From Falsiroseomonas sp046052145 (GTDB taxonomy: Bacteria > Pseudomonadota > Alphaproteobacteria > Acetobacterales > Acetobacteraceae): a stretch of DNA of 64,000 nucleotides. The translations under genes were made by a program, and so were the position numbers. This document shows, piece by piece, positions 8,448 to 16,876 of this stretch; position 1 is the first letter of the stretch; every line of letters starts with the position of its first letter. The stretch covers positions 1 through 64,000 of the forward strand of contig JBJOMW010000017.1 in NCBI GenBank assembly GCA_046052145.1, read 5' to 3'. A model generated the notes under the pieces. The model was not told the DNA's origin, ran no database searches, and saw only the letters and a program-made list of their open reading frames with translations.

Positions 8448-9269
8448 ATGAACGCCCCCGCTGCCCTGATGTCCGACAAGCTCGCCCGGATCATCGCCGA
8501 CAAGCATGTCGAGGTGCGCGAGCGCTCCGCCGCGGCGCCGCTCGCCGAGATGGAACGCCGCGCCGCCGCCATGCCGAAGCCGCGCGACTTCACGGGCGCG
8601 CTCTGCCAGGCGGTCGCCGAGGGCCGCGTCGGGCTGATTGCCGAGATCAAGCGCCAGAGCCCCTCGGGCGGGCTGATCCGCGACCCCTTCGACCCGGCGG
8701 CCCTGGCCCAGGCCTATGAGGCGGCGGGCGCCGCCTGCCTCTCGGTCCTGACCGACCAGGCCTATTTCGGCGGCACGGCGGAGGATCTGGCCGCCGCCCG
8801 CGGTGCCTGCGCGCTGCCGGCGCTCAGGAAGGACTTCATGGTCCATCCCTGGCAGATCTTCGAATCCCGCGCGATGGGCGCCGATTGCATCCTGCTGATC
8901 ATGGCTGCGCTCGAAGATGCGGTGGCGCATGAGCTTGAGGACATCGCCCGCAGCCTCGACATGGCGGTGCTGGTCGAGGTGCATGACCGCCGGGAGCTCG
9001 ACCGCGCCTTGGCGCTGGAGACACGGCTGATCGGCGTGAATAACCGCAATCTCAAGACCTTGACGACCGATCTTGCGACCTGCGAGGAGCTGGTGCCCCT
9101 GATACCCGCCGACCGCATCCCGGTGGCCGAAAGCGGCATCCGCACGCCCGCCGATGTGCGCCGCATGTCCCAGGCCGGCGCGCGCTGCCTGCTGGTGGGC
9201 GAGCATTTGCTGCGCCAGGCCGATGTGACCGCGGCGGCGGCCGAGTTGATCCACGCGTTGGAGTCCTAG
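8448..9269 (+). CDS. trpC: indole-3-glycerol-phosphate synthase
   Basis: A 273-residue (beta/alpha)8 barrel enzyme that converts carboxyphenylamino-deoxyribulose phosphate to indole-3-glycerol phosphate. Visible motifs are the catalytic lysine in LIAEIKRQSPSGG, LSVLTDQAYFGG, LRKDFMVHPWQI, the GVNNRNLKTL block, and AESGIRTPADV near the phosphate site. There is no fused TrpF domain. The ATG at 8448 is used here; a second ATG seven codons on (8469) begins closer to the conserved region, and neither has a strong ribosome-binding site. It completes a trpGDC operon; trpA, trpB, trpE and trpF are elsewhere. Confidence 0.97.
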   Translation: MNAPAALMSDKLARIIADKHVEVRERSAAAPLAEMERRAAAMPKPRDFTGALCQAVAEGRVGLIAEIKRQSPSGGLIRDPFDPAALAQAYEAAGAACLSVLTDQAYFGGTAEDLAAARGACALPALRKDFMVHPWQIFESRAMGADCILLIMAALEDAVAHELEDIARSLDMAVLVEVHDRRELDRALALETRLIGVNNRNLKTLTTDLATCEELVPLIPADRIPVAESGIRTPADVRRMSQAGARCLLVGEHLLRQADVTAAAAELIHALES

Positions 9270-9353
9270 GCCTCAGTCGCCGGCGCGACCTCCGGTCGCT
9301 TGGCTTCGCGCCTCAGACATGAAGCACCCGGCCCAGCGGTCGGTCGCCGCGCG

Positions 9354-9370
9354 GGCCGCCCTTGGCGGCC
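9354..9370. repeat. short hairpin GGCCGCC-CTT-GGCGGCC between trpC and moaC
   Basis: A perfect 7-bp inverted repeat with a 3-nt loop. The same arms with loop AAA occur at 35474-35490 upstream of dnaE. It lies in the 162-bp trpC-moaC gap and has no T tract. Confidence 0.5.
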
Positions 9371-9431
9371 GAGCATCCCCCAAGTCGCCCTGACCCTCCC
9401 GCGCGGGCAACGAAGGGCTTATGTGTCGCAT

Positions 9432-9908
9432 ATGACCCAGAAGCTCACCCATTTCGACGAGGCAGGCCGGGCCGCCATGGTGGATGTCTCGGCCAAGGCC
9501 GAGACCGCCCGCACCGCCATCGCGCGCGGGCGCATCGTGATGGCGCCCGAGACGCTCGCCCTGATCCAGGCCGGCCAGGTCGGCAAGGGCGATGTGCTCG
9601 GCGTCGCGCGGCTCGCCGGGATCATGGCGGCCAAGCGCACCGCCGACCTCATCCCGCTCTGCCATCCGCTGATGCTCTCCAAGGTCGCGGTGGACCTCAC
9701 CCCGGCCGCGCCGGATGCGATCGAGATCGAGGCGACGGTGAAGCTCACCGGCCAGACCGGCGTCGAGATGGAAGCGCTCACCGCCGTCACCGTCGCCGCG
9801 CTGACCGTCTACGACATGTGCAAGGCCGCCGACCGCGGCATGCGGATCGAGGCGGTGCGCCTGGTGCATAAATCGGGCGGCAAATCCGGCGTTTACGAGG
9901 CAGAGTGA
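9432..9908 (+). CDS. moaC: cyclic pyranopterin monophosphate synthase
   Basis: A 158-residue MoaC that, acting after MoaA, forms cyclic pyranopterin monophosphate, the first stable intermediate of molybdenum cofactor synthesis. Characteristic blocks are MVDVSAKAETARTA, KRTADLIPLCHPL, and TGVEMEALTAVTVAALTVYD, followed by the catalytic-loop KSGGKSG near the C-terminus. The frame is open further upstream, but the ATG at 9432 gives the family N-terminus THFDEAGRAAMVDVS. The gene ends in TGATG, overlapping the moeA start, so the two molybdenum-cofactor genes are translationally coupled. Confidence 0.97.
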   Translation: MTQKLTHFDEAGRAAMVDVSAKAETARTAIARGRIVMAPETLALIQAGQVGKGDVLGVARLAGIMAAKRTADLIPLCHPLMLSKVAVDLTPAAPDAIEIEATVKLTGQTGVEMEALTAVTVAALTVYDMCKAADRGMRIEAVRLVHKSGGKSGVYEAE

Positions 9909-11113
9909 TGCTCGCGCTGGAAGAAGCCCGCGCCCGCATCCTGGCGGCTCTCGCACCCACCGCCGGCGAGACCATCGCGCTCGCCGAGGCCTGGAACCGG
10001 GTGCTGGCAAGCCCGGTGCTCGCCCGCCTCACCCAGCCGCCGGCCGATGTCTCGGCCATGGATGGCTATGCGGTGCGGGCTGCGGATGCGGTGGCGGGCG
10101 CGCGGCTCAGCGTCACCGGCGCGGCCCCGGCCGGGCATCCCTTTGCGGGGGGAGTCGGCCCGGGCGAGGCCGTGCGCATCTTCACCGGCGGCTTCGTCCC
10201 CGCCGGCGCCGACGCCATCCTGCTGCAGGAAGACGCGACCGAGGCGGCCGGCACCGTCACCGTGCAGGAGACGGTGAAGCCCGGCCGCTGGATCCGCCGC
10301 CGGGGGCTCGACTTCGCCGCGGGCGAGACGCTGCTGCCGGCGGGCCGGAAGCTCACCGCGCGCGATGTCGGCCTTGCCGCGGCGGGCAACCACGCCTGGG
10401 TCACGGTCCGTCGCCGCCCGCGCATCGGCATCCTGGCGACGGGGGATGAGATCGCACTCCCCGGGGATCCGATCCCGCCTGGGGGCATCGTCTCCTCCAA
10501 CGCGCATGCGCTCGCCGCACTGGTCTGCGCCGCGGGGGGCGAGCCCATGGTGCTGCCGATCGCGCCCGATGACCGCGACGCCATCGCCGCGGCCGCCAGC
10601 GCCGCGCGGGGCTGCGACATGCTGGTGACCACGGGCGGGGCGAGCGTCGGCGAACACGATCTGGTGCAGAAGGCGCTGGGCCCGGAAGGCTTCGCGCTCG
10701 ATTTCTGGAAGATCGCCATGCGCCCGGGCAAGCCGCTGATCTGGGGCCGGCTGGGGCAGACGCCGGTGCTCGGCCTGCCGGGCAATCCGGTCTCGGCGCT
10801 GGTCTGCGGGGTGCAGTTCCTGGTGCCGGCCATCGCCGTGATGTCGGGCCTGCCCGGCGGGCCGCCGCCGGCGATCCTGCTGCGTGCGGGCGCGCCGCTC
10901 GCCGAGAACGACAAGCGATTCGACCATCTGCGCGCCTCGCTCGGCACCGATCGCGACGGGCGGCCGGTGGCCACCCCCTTCCCCGTGCAGGACAGTTCCA
11001 TGCTGGCGACGCTGGCCCGCGCCGAGGCGCTGATTCTCCGCCCACCCTTCGCCCCGGCCTTGCCGGAAGGCGCGGAGGTGGAGGCTATCCCGCTGGGGCA
11101 ATTCGGAATTTGA
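9908..11113 (+). CDS. moeA: molybdopterin molybdenumtransferase
   Basis: A 401-residue MoeA, which inserts molybdate into adenylylated molybdopterin to finish molybdenum cofactor. The N-terminal region carries DVSAMDGYAVRAAD, the middle holds the MoCF-binding domain (ILATGDEIALPGDP, VTTGGASVGEHD, MRPGKPLIWGRLG, LPGNPVSALVC), and a C-terminal beta domain follows. I use the ATG at 9908 that overlaps the moaC stop; a GTG one codon earlier is possible. lexA follows after about 150 bp with its own promoter. Confidence 0.96.
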   Translation: MLALEEARARILAALAPTAGETIALAEAWNRVLASPVLARLTQPPADVSAMDGYAVRAADAVAGARLSVTGAAPAGHPFAGGVGPGEAVRIFTGGFVPAGADAILLQEDATEAAGTVTVQETVKPGRWIRRRGLDFAAGETLLPAGRKLTARDVGLAAAGNHAWVTVRRRPRIGILATGDEIALPGDPIPPGGIVSSNAHALAALVCAAGGEPMVLPIAPDDRDAIAAAASAARGCDMLVTTGGASVGEHDLVQKALGPEGFALDFWKIAMRPGKPLIWGRLGQTPVLGLPGNPVSALVCGVQFLVPAIAVMSGLPGGPPPAILLRAGAPLAENDKRFDHLRASLGTDRDGRPVATPFPVQDSSMLATLARAEALILRPPFAPALPEGAEVEAIPLGQFGI

Positions 11114-11145
11114 ATGGGGCGCCGCGTCTGGCCTGTGGAAAAGAT

Positions 11146-11175
11146 TTGACGCGACGCGGAGAACCTACCTAGAAC
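11146..11175 (+). promoter_or_regulatory. lexA promoter with alphaproteobacterial SOS box (GAAC-N7-GAAC)
   Basis: GAAC at 11161-11164 and GAAC at 11172-11175 are separated by exactly 7 nt, matching the direct-repeat LexA operator known in Alphaproteobacteria (GTTC-N7-GTTC in the other orientation). A TTGACG at 11146-11151 with a 17-nt spacer places a -10-like CTAGAA at 11169-11174, so the operator overlaps the predicted -10. Bound LexA would block RNA polymerase, giving autoregulation. The repeats are seen directly; binding is inferred. Confidence 0.7.
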
Positions 11176-11266
11176 ACGCACAGCGATTCCCGCTTTGTTC
11201 GCCGATGCTGGTGGGCGGCGGGACAACGGGTCCGGCACGGCCGGGTCCTGCGGTTCTGGAGGGGCC

Positions 11267-11995
11267 ATGCTCACGCGGAAGCAGCACGAGTTGCTGATGT
11301 TCATCGACCGGCACCTGCGTGACACCGGCTTCTCGCCCTCCTTCGAGGAAATGAAGGAAGCGCTGCGCCTCAAGTCCAAATCCGGCATCCACCGGCTGAT
11401 CACGGCGCTGGAGGAGCGCGGCTTCCTGAAGCGCCGGGCGCACCGGGCGCGCGCGCTGGAGGTGATCCGCCTGCCCGACGCCCTGGCCCCGCGCCAGGGC
11501 GCCGTCGCCCAGGCGGCCCCCCAGCCTGAGGCGCCGGCCTTCGCGCCGAACGTCATCCGCGGGAATTTCGCGCCGAATTTGTCCGGTGTGCCGAAAGCGG
11601 CCAACGAGGCCCCGGCGGTCCATCTGCCGCTCTATGGCCGCATCGCCGCCGGCCTGCCGATCGAGGCGCTGCGCGATTCCGGCGCCTCGGTCGAGGTGCC
11701 GGCCGCGATGCTCGCCAATGGCGAACACTATGCCCTTGAAGTCGCCGGCGATTCGATGATGGAGGCGGGCATCCTGGATGGCGACACGGTGGTGATCCGC
11801 CGCGGCGACACGGCCGAGAACGGCGCCATCGTCGTCGCGCTGGTGGATGAGCAGGAAGTGACGCTGAAGCGCCTGCGCCGCCGCGGCCATTCGGTCGCGC
11901 TCGAACCCGCCAACCGCGCCTATGAGACCCGCATCTTCGGCCCCGACCGGGTGCGGGTGCAGGGCAAGCTCGTCGGGCTTCTGCGCAAGTACTGA
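11267..11995 (+). CDS. lexA: LexA repressor
   Basis: A 242-residue SOS repressor and self-cleaving S24 peptidase. The N-terminal winged helix (residues 1-66) contains LTRKQHELLMFIDRHL and SKSGIHRLITALEERGFL. The self-cleavage site is Ala128-Gly129 in YGRIAAGLP; catalytic Ser163 lies in GDSM and Lys201 in VTLKRL. RecA-stimulated cleavage after DNA damage would release the regulon. The linker (about residues 72-115) is long and alanine/proline-rich, as is common in Alphaproteobacteria. The ATG at 11267 has GGAGG about 5 nt ahead; the frame is open further upstream without conservation. A GAAC-N7-GAAC operator lies at 11161-11175. Confidence 0.97.
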   Translation: MLTRKQHELLMFIDRHLRDTGFSPSFEEMKEALRLKSKSGIHRLITALEERGFLKRRAHRARALEVIRLPDALAPRQGAVAQAAPQPEAPAFAPNVIRGNFAPNLSGVPKAANEAPAVHLPLYGRIAAGLPIEALRDSGASVEVPAAMLANGEHYALEVAGDSMMEAGILDGDTVVIRRGDTAENGAIVVALVDEQEVTLKRLRRRGHSVALEPANRAYETRIFGPDRVRVQGKLVGLLRKY

Positions 11996-12011
11996 GCCGT
12001 CAGCGGGCGCC

Positions 12012-14207
12012 TCAGGGCGCCTGCGGGGCCAGGGGCAGCGGCTCTGTACGGCCCGGCAAGGGCGGCGGTGGGACCCAAGGGCGGTCCCCCCGCGCGACCC
12101 GGTCGGAGAGCACCTCCACCCCCGATGCCCCCAGCCAGATGGCCTGCGCGCCAGATCGCCAGACGGTGAAGCGGTCCACGGACGCTGCGGTTGGGCAGCG
12201 CGGGCGGATCGGCTCGGCCGAGACCAGCAGCGCGGCTTCGGCACAGGCCGCCCGCACCGCCTCCGGCGCCGGCGGGTCGGGGAAGCGCTGGCCGCGCGGC
12301 GCCGGCGCGGAGCGCAGCAGCACGGCCATGGGCGCATCTGGAGAGGGGCGGAAGCGACAGGCGGCACGGTCGCAGGCAATCGCCCCGCCCGCCGCCTCGC
12401 CCTCGGCCGGGAGTGCCCGCGCCTCCGCCGCGCCCAACTGGCGTAGCAGCGCCGCGCGGGCGAAGGCGGTCGCGCCAGGTTGCTCCTGCAGGAAGACGCC
12501 CTGCCCCGTCCGCAGCGCGATCAGCCTGCCATCGGCGGAGACCAGCATATCGGGCGGCGAGGCCGCCAACCCCGCGGCCAGCGCGGCTGCCATCACCGGC
12601 ACGCCCGCGAGCCGCACCGGCCCGCGCCAGAGCGCCAGCCAGCAGAAGCCGAAGGTGGCGACGAGCAGCGCCCAGCCCGGCAAGGGGTCCAGCAGCGGCG
12701 AGGCCTCCGGCCAGGCCGCCACCAGCCGGGCCGTGCCGAGGATACCCTCGACCCCCACCCCCATCGCCCAGAGCGCCGGCGCCTCCAACCCAAGCGGCAT
12801 CAGCACCAGCGCGACCATCCCCGCGGGCATCACCAAAACCGAGGTCAGCGGCACCGCGACGGCATTCGCCACCACCCCATAGACCTGCAGCCGGCCGAAA
12901 TGGTGGAGGCCGTAAGGGGCCGTCGCGAGCGCAGCGAGCGCCGAGGTCAGAACCAGCCCACAGCCCCAGACCAGCGCGCGCCGCCGCCATCCCCCCCGCG
13001 GGACCAGCCCCGCCAGCCGCCCGCGCAGCGCCTCATACCCCGCGGCGAGTGCCAGCACCGCGGCGAAGGACATCTGGAAGGAGGGGCCGAGCAATTCCGC
13101 CGGTGCCGCCAGCAGCACCACGGCCGCCGCCACCGCTAGCGTGCGCACCGTCAGCGCCCGCCGCCCGGCCAGCAGCCCGAGCGTGACCAGCGCGGCCATG
13201 ACCAGGCAGCGCTGCATCGGCACCTGCGCCCCCGTCAGCAGCATGTACCCCGCCCCCGCCGCCAGCGCGCCCAAAGCCGCGCAGGCTTTGCCGGGCACGC
13301 GCAGCGCCACCCAGGGCACCAGCGCCAACGCCAGGCGCAGCACCGCGAAGACCGCGCCCATGACGATCGCCATGTGCAGCCCCGAGACGGAGAGCAGATG
13401 CGCCAGCCCCGAATCCCGCATCGCCGCGATCTCGGCCGGCGGGATCGCAGCCTGGGACCCGGTGAGCAGCGCCGCGGCCACCGCCCCCGCCGCGCCCGGG
13501 ATCGCCGCCTGCACCCGCGCCTCCAGCCCGAGCCGCAGCCCCGCAAAGCCCGGCAGCACCTCTGCACCCGGGATCAGCGTGACCGGCCCGAGCGCCGTGC
13601 CGGACGCGCCGAGGCCCGAGAAAAAGGCGGCCCGCTGGAAGTCCCACGCACCTGGGGCGATTGGCGCGCCGGGCGTGCGGAGTTGGGCCCGCAGGCTCAG
13701 CGTATCGCCGGGCGCCGGCCGCGCCGGATCATCGGCGCGCAGCCGGATGCGGAGGCTCCGCGGTAGCGGCGCGCCGCCATTCACCTGCGCATCGCCGAGC
13801 GTGACGCGCCGCCCCTCCGGCAGCAGCGTCACCTCCGTCACCGTACCCGTGACCGCAACCGCGACCCGCGGCAGGTCGAGCGGCGGCGGCATCCGCGCCG
13901 CATGCCAGGCGGCAATGCCGAAACCCAGCAGCCCCGCCGCCAGCAACCCAAGCACCCAACCCGCGACGCGCGCCCGCCGCGCCACCAAGGCGCCAAGCAC
14001 CGCCAGCGGCAGCGCCGCCCAGAGCGCGCTGAGCCCGGGCTCCGCCGGCTGCGCGAAATAGACCAGGATCCCCGCCCCCAGCGCCACCGCCAGCCAGGGC
14101 GCGAAGCGGCCATGCTGGCGCGCCAGCGCCGCCTCGACCCCGGCCCGCATCCGGGTCGTGAGGAGCAGCCGCTCGGACGGGGCCAGAACCAGGCTCACAC
14201 AACCCAT
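12012..14207 (-). CDS. comEC: ComEC/Rec2 family DNA uptake channel protein
   Basis: A large inner-membrane protein (731 residues) with about ten hydrophobic segments. The N-terminal part resembles the DUF4131 region, followed by the Competence domain with the signature around DSGLAHLLSVSGLHMAIVMG near residue 270. Family members move single-stranded DNA across the inner membrane during transformation. The tail is short and does not show the HxHxDH metallo-beta-lactamase motif found in Bacillus-type ComEC, a form common in Alphaproteobacteria. It converges on lexA (16 bp between stops) and is divergent from gltX. The start at 14207 lacks a strong ribosome-binding site; an ATG at 14150 is an alternative. 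No other competence genes are present, so transformation ability is not implied. Confidence 0.9.
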   Translation of the reverse strand: MGCVSLVLAPSERLLLTTRMRAGVEAALARQHGRFAPWLAVALGAGILVYFAQPAEPGLSALWAALPLAVLGALVARRARVAGWVLGLLAAGLLGFGIAAWHAARMPPPLDLPRVAVAVTGTVTEVTLLPEGRRVTLGDAQVNGGAPLPRSLRIRLRADDPARPAPGDTLSLRAQLRTPGAPIAPGAWDFQRAAFFSGLGASGTALGPVTLIPGAEVLPGFAGLRLGLEARVQAAIPGAAGAVAAALLTGSQAAIPPAEIAAMRDSGLAHLLSVSGLHMAIVMGAVFAVLRLALALVPWVALRVPGKACAALGALAAGAGYMLLTGAQVPMQRCLVMAALVTLGLLAGRRALTVRTLAVAAAVVLLAAPAELLGPSFQMSFAAVLALAAGYEALRGRLAGLVPRGGWRRRALVWGCGLVLTSALAALATAPYGLHHFGRLQVYGVVANAVAVPLTSVLVMPAGMVALVLMPLGLEAPALWAMGVGVEGILGTARLVAAWPEASPLLDPLPGWALLVATFGFCWLALWRGPVRLAGVPVMAAALAAGLAASPPDMLVSADGRLIALRTGQGVFLQEQPGATAFARAALLRQLGAAEARALPAEGEAAGGAIACDRAACRFRPSPDAPMAVLLRSAPAPRGQRFPDPPAPEAVRAACAEAALLVSAEPIRPRCPTAASVDRFTVWRSGAQAIWLGASGVEVLSDRVARGDRPWVPPPPLPGRTEPLPLAPQAP

Positions 14208-14331
14208 AATCGTTTGGCGTAATTATCGATTCAACCTGATGGAGAAGCTTTCATGCGTGGGCGCCACGGCGGTTCAGCAAGCGGCGCAGGTGCTGTAAGG
14301 AGCGGCTTCGTCTCAGATGCCCGGAAGCCCC

Positions 14332-15738
14332 ATGTCGGTCCGCACCCGCTTCGCCCCCTCGCCCACCGGCTACCTCCATATCGGCGGCGCGCGCACGGCG
14401 CTGTTCAACTACCTCTTCGCCCGGCGCCATGGCGGCCAGTTCCTGCTGCGCATCGAGGACACGGACAAGCAGCGCTCGACGCCCGAGGCGGTGGCCCAGA
14501 TCATCGAAAGCCTCGACTGGCTTGGCCTCTCGCCGGACGAGCCGCCGGTCTTCCAGTCGAAGCAGGAGGCGCGCCATGCCGAGATCGCGCGAGCGCTGCT
14601 GGCGATGGGCAAGGCCTATCTCGCCTACGACACGCCCGACGAACTGGCGGCCAAGCGCGCGGAAGCCGAGGCGCAGAAGCGGCCCTTCAAGTACGACGGC
14701 TCGCAGTGGATCGGCCTCGATCCCGCCAAGGCGCCCTCCGTCGCGCCGGCCATCCGCATCATCGCCCCGCGCCCAGGGGACGGGAATGGCGAGACGGTGG
14801 TGAAGGATCTGGTGCAAGGCGAGGTGCGCGTCGCGGCGAGCGAGCTGGACGACATGATCATCCTCCGCTCGGACGGCACGCCCACCTACCTGCATGCGGT
14901 GGTGGTGGACGACCACGACATGCAGATCACCCATGTCATCCGCGGCGACGACCACCTGACCAACACATTCCGGCAGTGCATGGTCTATGACGCCATGGGC
15001 TGGCGGCGCCCCCATTTCGCCCATGTGCCGCTGATCCACGGGGCCGATGGCGCGAAGCTGTCGAAGCGCCACGGCGCGGTCGGCGCCATCGAGTTCCGCG
15101 ACCAGGGCTTCCTGCCCGAGGCCGTTTGCAACTACCTGCTCCGCCTTGGCTGGGGGCATGGCGACACCGAGGTCATCTCCCGCGAAGACGTGACGAAGAT
15201 CTTCGACATCGCCGATGTCGGCCGCGCCGCGGCGCGGATGGACTATGCCAAGCTCACGCATTTCAACGGCGTCTGGCTCCGCGCGGCCGATGACGAGCGC
15301 CTGACGCGCGAGGTGCTGGAGCGCTTCGCGAAGCGCGGCGTGCTGTTCGGCACCGATGGCGCGGTGCGGCTGCGCCAGCTGATGCCCGACCTCAAGGAAC
15401 GCGCGAAGACGCTCGAGGAATTGGCGGGCGCGGCCCTGTTTGTCGTGCAGGACGGCACGCCCGCGATGGAGGCGAAGGCCGCCGCGCTGCTGACGCCCGA
15501 GGCCAAGCTCCTGCTGGCCGATCTCGCCCAGTTCCTCGGCGATGCGCCGTGGGAGCGGAAGGAGCTGGAACAGTGGCTCCGCGATTATGCGGAGGTGAAG
15601 GGCGTGAAGATGGGGGCCGTTGCCCAGCCGCTCCGCGTCGCGCTGACGGGCAGCACCTCCTCCCCCCCCATCGACGCAGTGCTCGCCGTGCTTGGCCGCA
15701 GCGAGGCTGTGACGCGCATCCTGTCCGCCGCGGGCTGA
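14332..15738 (+). CDS. gltX: glutamate--tRNA ligase
   Basis: A class I aminoacyl-tRNA synthetase of 468 residues that charges tRNA-Glu (and possibly tRNA-Gln in bacteria lacking GlnRS). Key motifs are RTRFAPSPTGYLHIGGART with the HIGH-type signature at residues 16-19, the RIEDTD block, and the KMSKS-equivalent AKLSKRHG. I use the ATG at 14332 because GGAAG lies about 6 nt upstream and it matches the family N-terminus MSVRTRFAPSPTG; an ATG at 14317 adds five residues. A perfect 8-bp hairpin at 15823-15843 may end the transcript. Many Alphaproteobacteria carry two gltX paralogues, which cannot be checked here. Confidence 0.96.
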   Translation: MSVRTRFAPSPTGYLHIGGARTALFNYLFARRHGGQFLLRIEDTDKQRSTPEAVAQIIESLDWLGLSPDEPPVFQSKQEARHAEIARALLAMGKAYLAYDTPDELAAKRAEAEAQKRPFKYDGSQWIGLDPAKAPSVAPAIRIIAPRPGDGNGETVVKDLVQGEVRVAASELDDMIILRSDGTPTYLHAVVVDDHDMQITHVIRGDDHLTNTFRQCMVYDAMGWRRPHFAHVPLIHGADGAKLSKRHGAVGAIEFRDQGFLPEAVCNYLLRLGWGHGDTEVISREDVTKIFDIADVGRAAARMDYAKLTHFNGVWLRAADDERLTREVLERFAKRGVLFGTDGAVRLRQLMPDLKERAKTLEELAGAALFVVQDGTPAMEAKAAALLTPEAKLLLADLAQFLGDAPWERKELEQWLRDYAEVKGVKMGAVAQPLRVALTGSTSSPPIDAVLAVLGRSEAVTRILSAAG

Positions 15739-16077
15739 CCCCGCGGCGGCACCTGCCGCGACCAAGCTGAACGCCGGCTACCGCCGGCTGAGCGCCGCGG
15801 GCCGGTCCCCGGCTGTAGCGCGGCGCTGCCAGACCGGCAGCGCATGGGTAATTATCTTGTAATTTTCGATCACCAAAACTACCAATGTGTGAACTGAACT
15901 CTTCTTGTTGGTGGCGGCTGCGGGAGCGATTTCGATCCTGGGTTGACTACCGAGATTCCCATTTTCTGCCTCTGCGCGTGCAGCGGAGCGCAGGGGGCAG
16001 CCTCGGGACCTTTCCCGTTGGGGCCAGCGTGGGGACGAAGGGATGACAGGTATGTTCGTGGTAACCGGTACGGCGCG
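15739..16077. other. 339-bp intergenic region between gltX and the response regulator
   Basis: No convincing gene. The first 100 bp are GC-rich with several small inverted repeats, ending in the hairpin at 15823-15843. A distinctly AT-rich patch follows (about 15845-15915, with GTAATTATCTTGTAATTTTC), the best place for a promoter of the downstream response regulator. Confidence 0.6.
15823..15843 (+). terminator. candidate hairpin terminator after gltX
   Basis: GCGCTGCC (15823-15830), loop AGACC, GGCAGCGC (15836-15843): a perfect 8-bp stem 85 bp after the gltX stop. It is followed by ATGGGTAATTATCTTG rather than a clean T run, so termination would be weak or Rho-assisted. Confidence 0.4.
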
Positions 16078-16827
16078 ATGACGCGGGACGACGGCGGATC
16101 ACCACACATCCTGCTGCTGGATGATGACGCCGATTACTGCGCGCAGCTCTCCAGCTACCTCGAGGCCTATGGCTTCAGCGTCACCACCGCCCAGACCCGC
16201 AGCGGCTTCAACGCGCAGTTGGCCGAGGCAGAGCCGGACCTCATCATCCTCGACCAGAGGTTGGGCGACACGACCGCGACCGATGTGCTGCGCGCCCTGC
16301 GCACGCGCCATGACACGCCCTGCATCGTCATCAGCGGCGCCGCCGACCCCTTCGAGCGCGTCGTCAACCTGGAACTCGGCGCGGATGACGAGGTGGGGAA
16401 GTCGATCGCGCCGCGCGAGCTTCTGGCACGCATCCGGGCACTCCTGCGCCGTGCGCGGGTCCTGGAACACGGAAGGCCCGCGGCCGCCACGGAACCCGAG
16501 CCGTCCGGCGGCGGCTGGCTGTTCTCGCTCGAGCGGCGCGAATTGTGGCGCACCGATGGGCGAACCTGCCCGCTGACCACGGCAGAGTTCGAGGTACTGC
16601 GAATTCTGGTGGAACGGCGCGGCCAGCCTGTCACTCGGCAGGAACTTATGCTGGCTGTCTTCCGCCGCCCCTGGAAAGCGGATGACCGCGCCGTGGATAC
16701 GGTGGTGCGCAAGCTGCGGCGCAAGATCTCCGGCGACCATGGCGATGGCGGCATCAAGACGGTCCGGCCGACCGGCTACATCTTCGTCGGCTTTCCGAAT
16801 ACCGGGTCGTCGGACCGGCTCTCGTAA
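16078..16827 (+). CDS. OmpR/PhoB-family response regulator (orphan)
   Basis: A 249-residue two-domain regulator. The receiver domain (about residues 10-125) has the acidic pair in ILLLDDDADYC, the phospho-acceptor aspartate in LIILDQRLGD, and a hydroxyl residue in CIVISGA. The conserved lysine is present, but the usual Lys-Pro is Lys-Ser (GADDEVGKSIAPRELLARI). The C-terminal winged helix spans about 145-243, with LTTAEFEVLRILVERRGQ, the RAVDTVVRKLRRKI recognition helix and TVRPTGYIF wing. No histidine kinase gene is adjacent. The ATG at 16078 begins just before the receiver fold and lacks a clear ribosome-binding site. Target genes are unknown. Confidence 0.9.
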   Translation: MTRDDGGSPHILLLDDDADYCAQLSSYLEAYGFSVTTAQTRSGFNAQLAEAEPDLIILDQRLGDTTATDVLRALRTRHDTPCIVISGAADPFERVVNLELGADDEVGKSIAPRELLARIRALLRRARVLEHGRPAAATEPEPSGGGWLFSLERRELWRTDGRTCPLTTAEFEVLRILVERRGQPVTRQELMLAVFRRPWKADDRAVDTVVRKLRRKISGDHGDGGIKTVRPTGYIFVGFPNTGSSDRLS

Positions 16828-16845
16828 GGCCGGGGTCGCCCAGAC

Positions 16846-16869
16846 CCTCCCCCGCCGAGGCGGGGGAGG
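16846..16869. terminator. palindromic hairpin between convergent genes (second copy of the mini-repeat)
   Basis: CCTCCCCCGCC, loop GA, GGCGGGGGAGG: a perfect 11-bp inverted repeat filling the 49-bp gap between the convergent response regulator and gloA. It is a close variant of the palindrome at 74-97. Its placement suits a bidirectional terminator, though neither strand has a T run. Confidence 0.55.
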
Positions 16870-16876
16870 CATGGGC

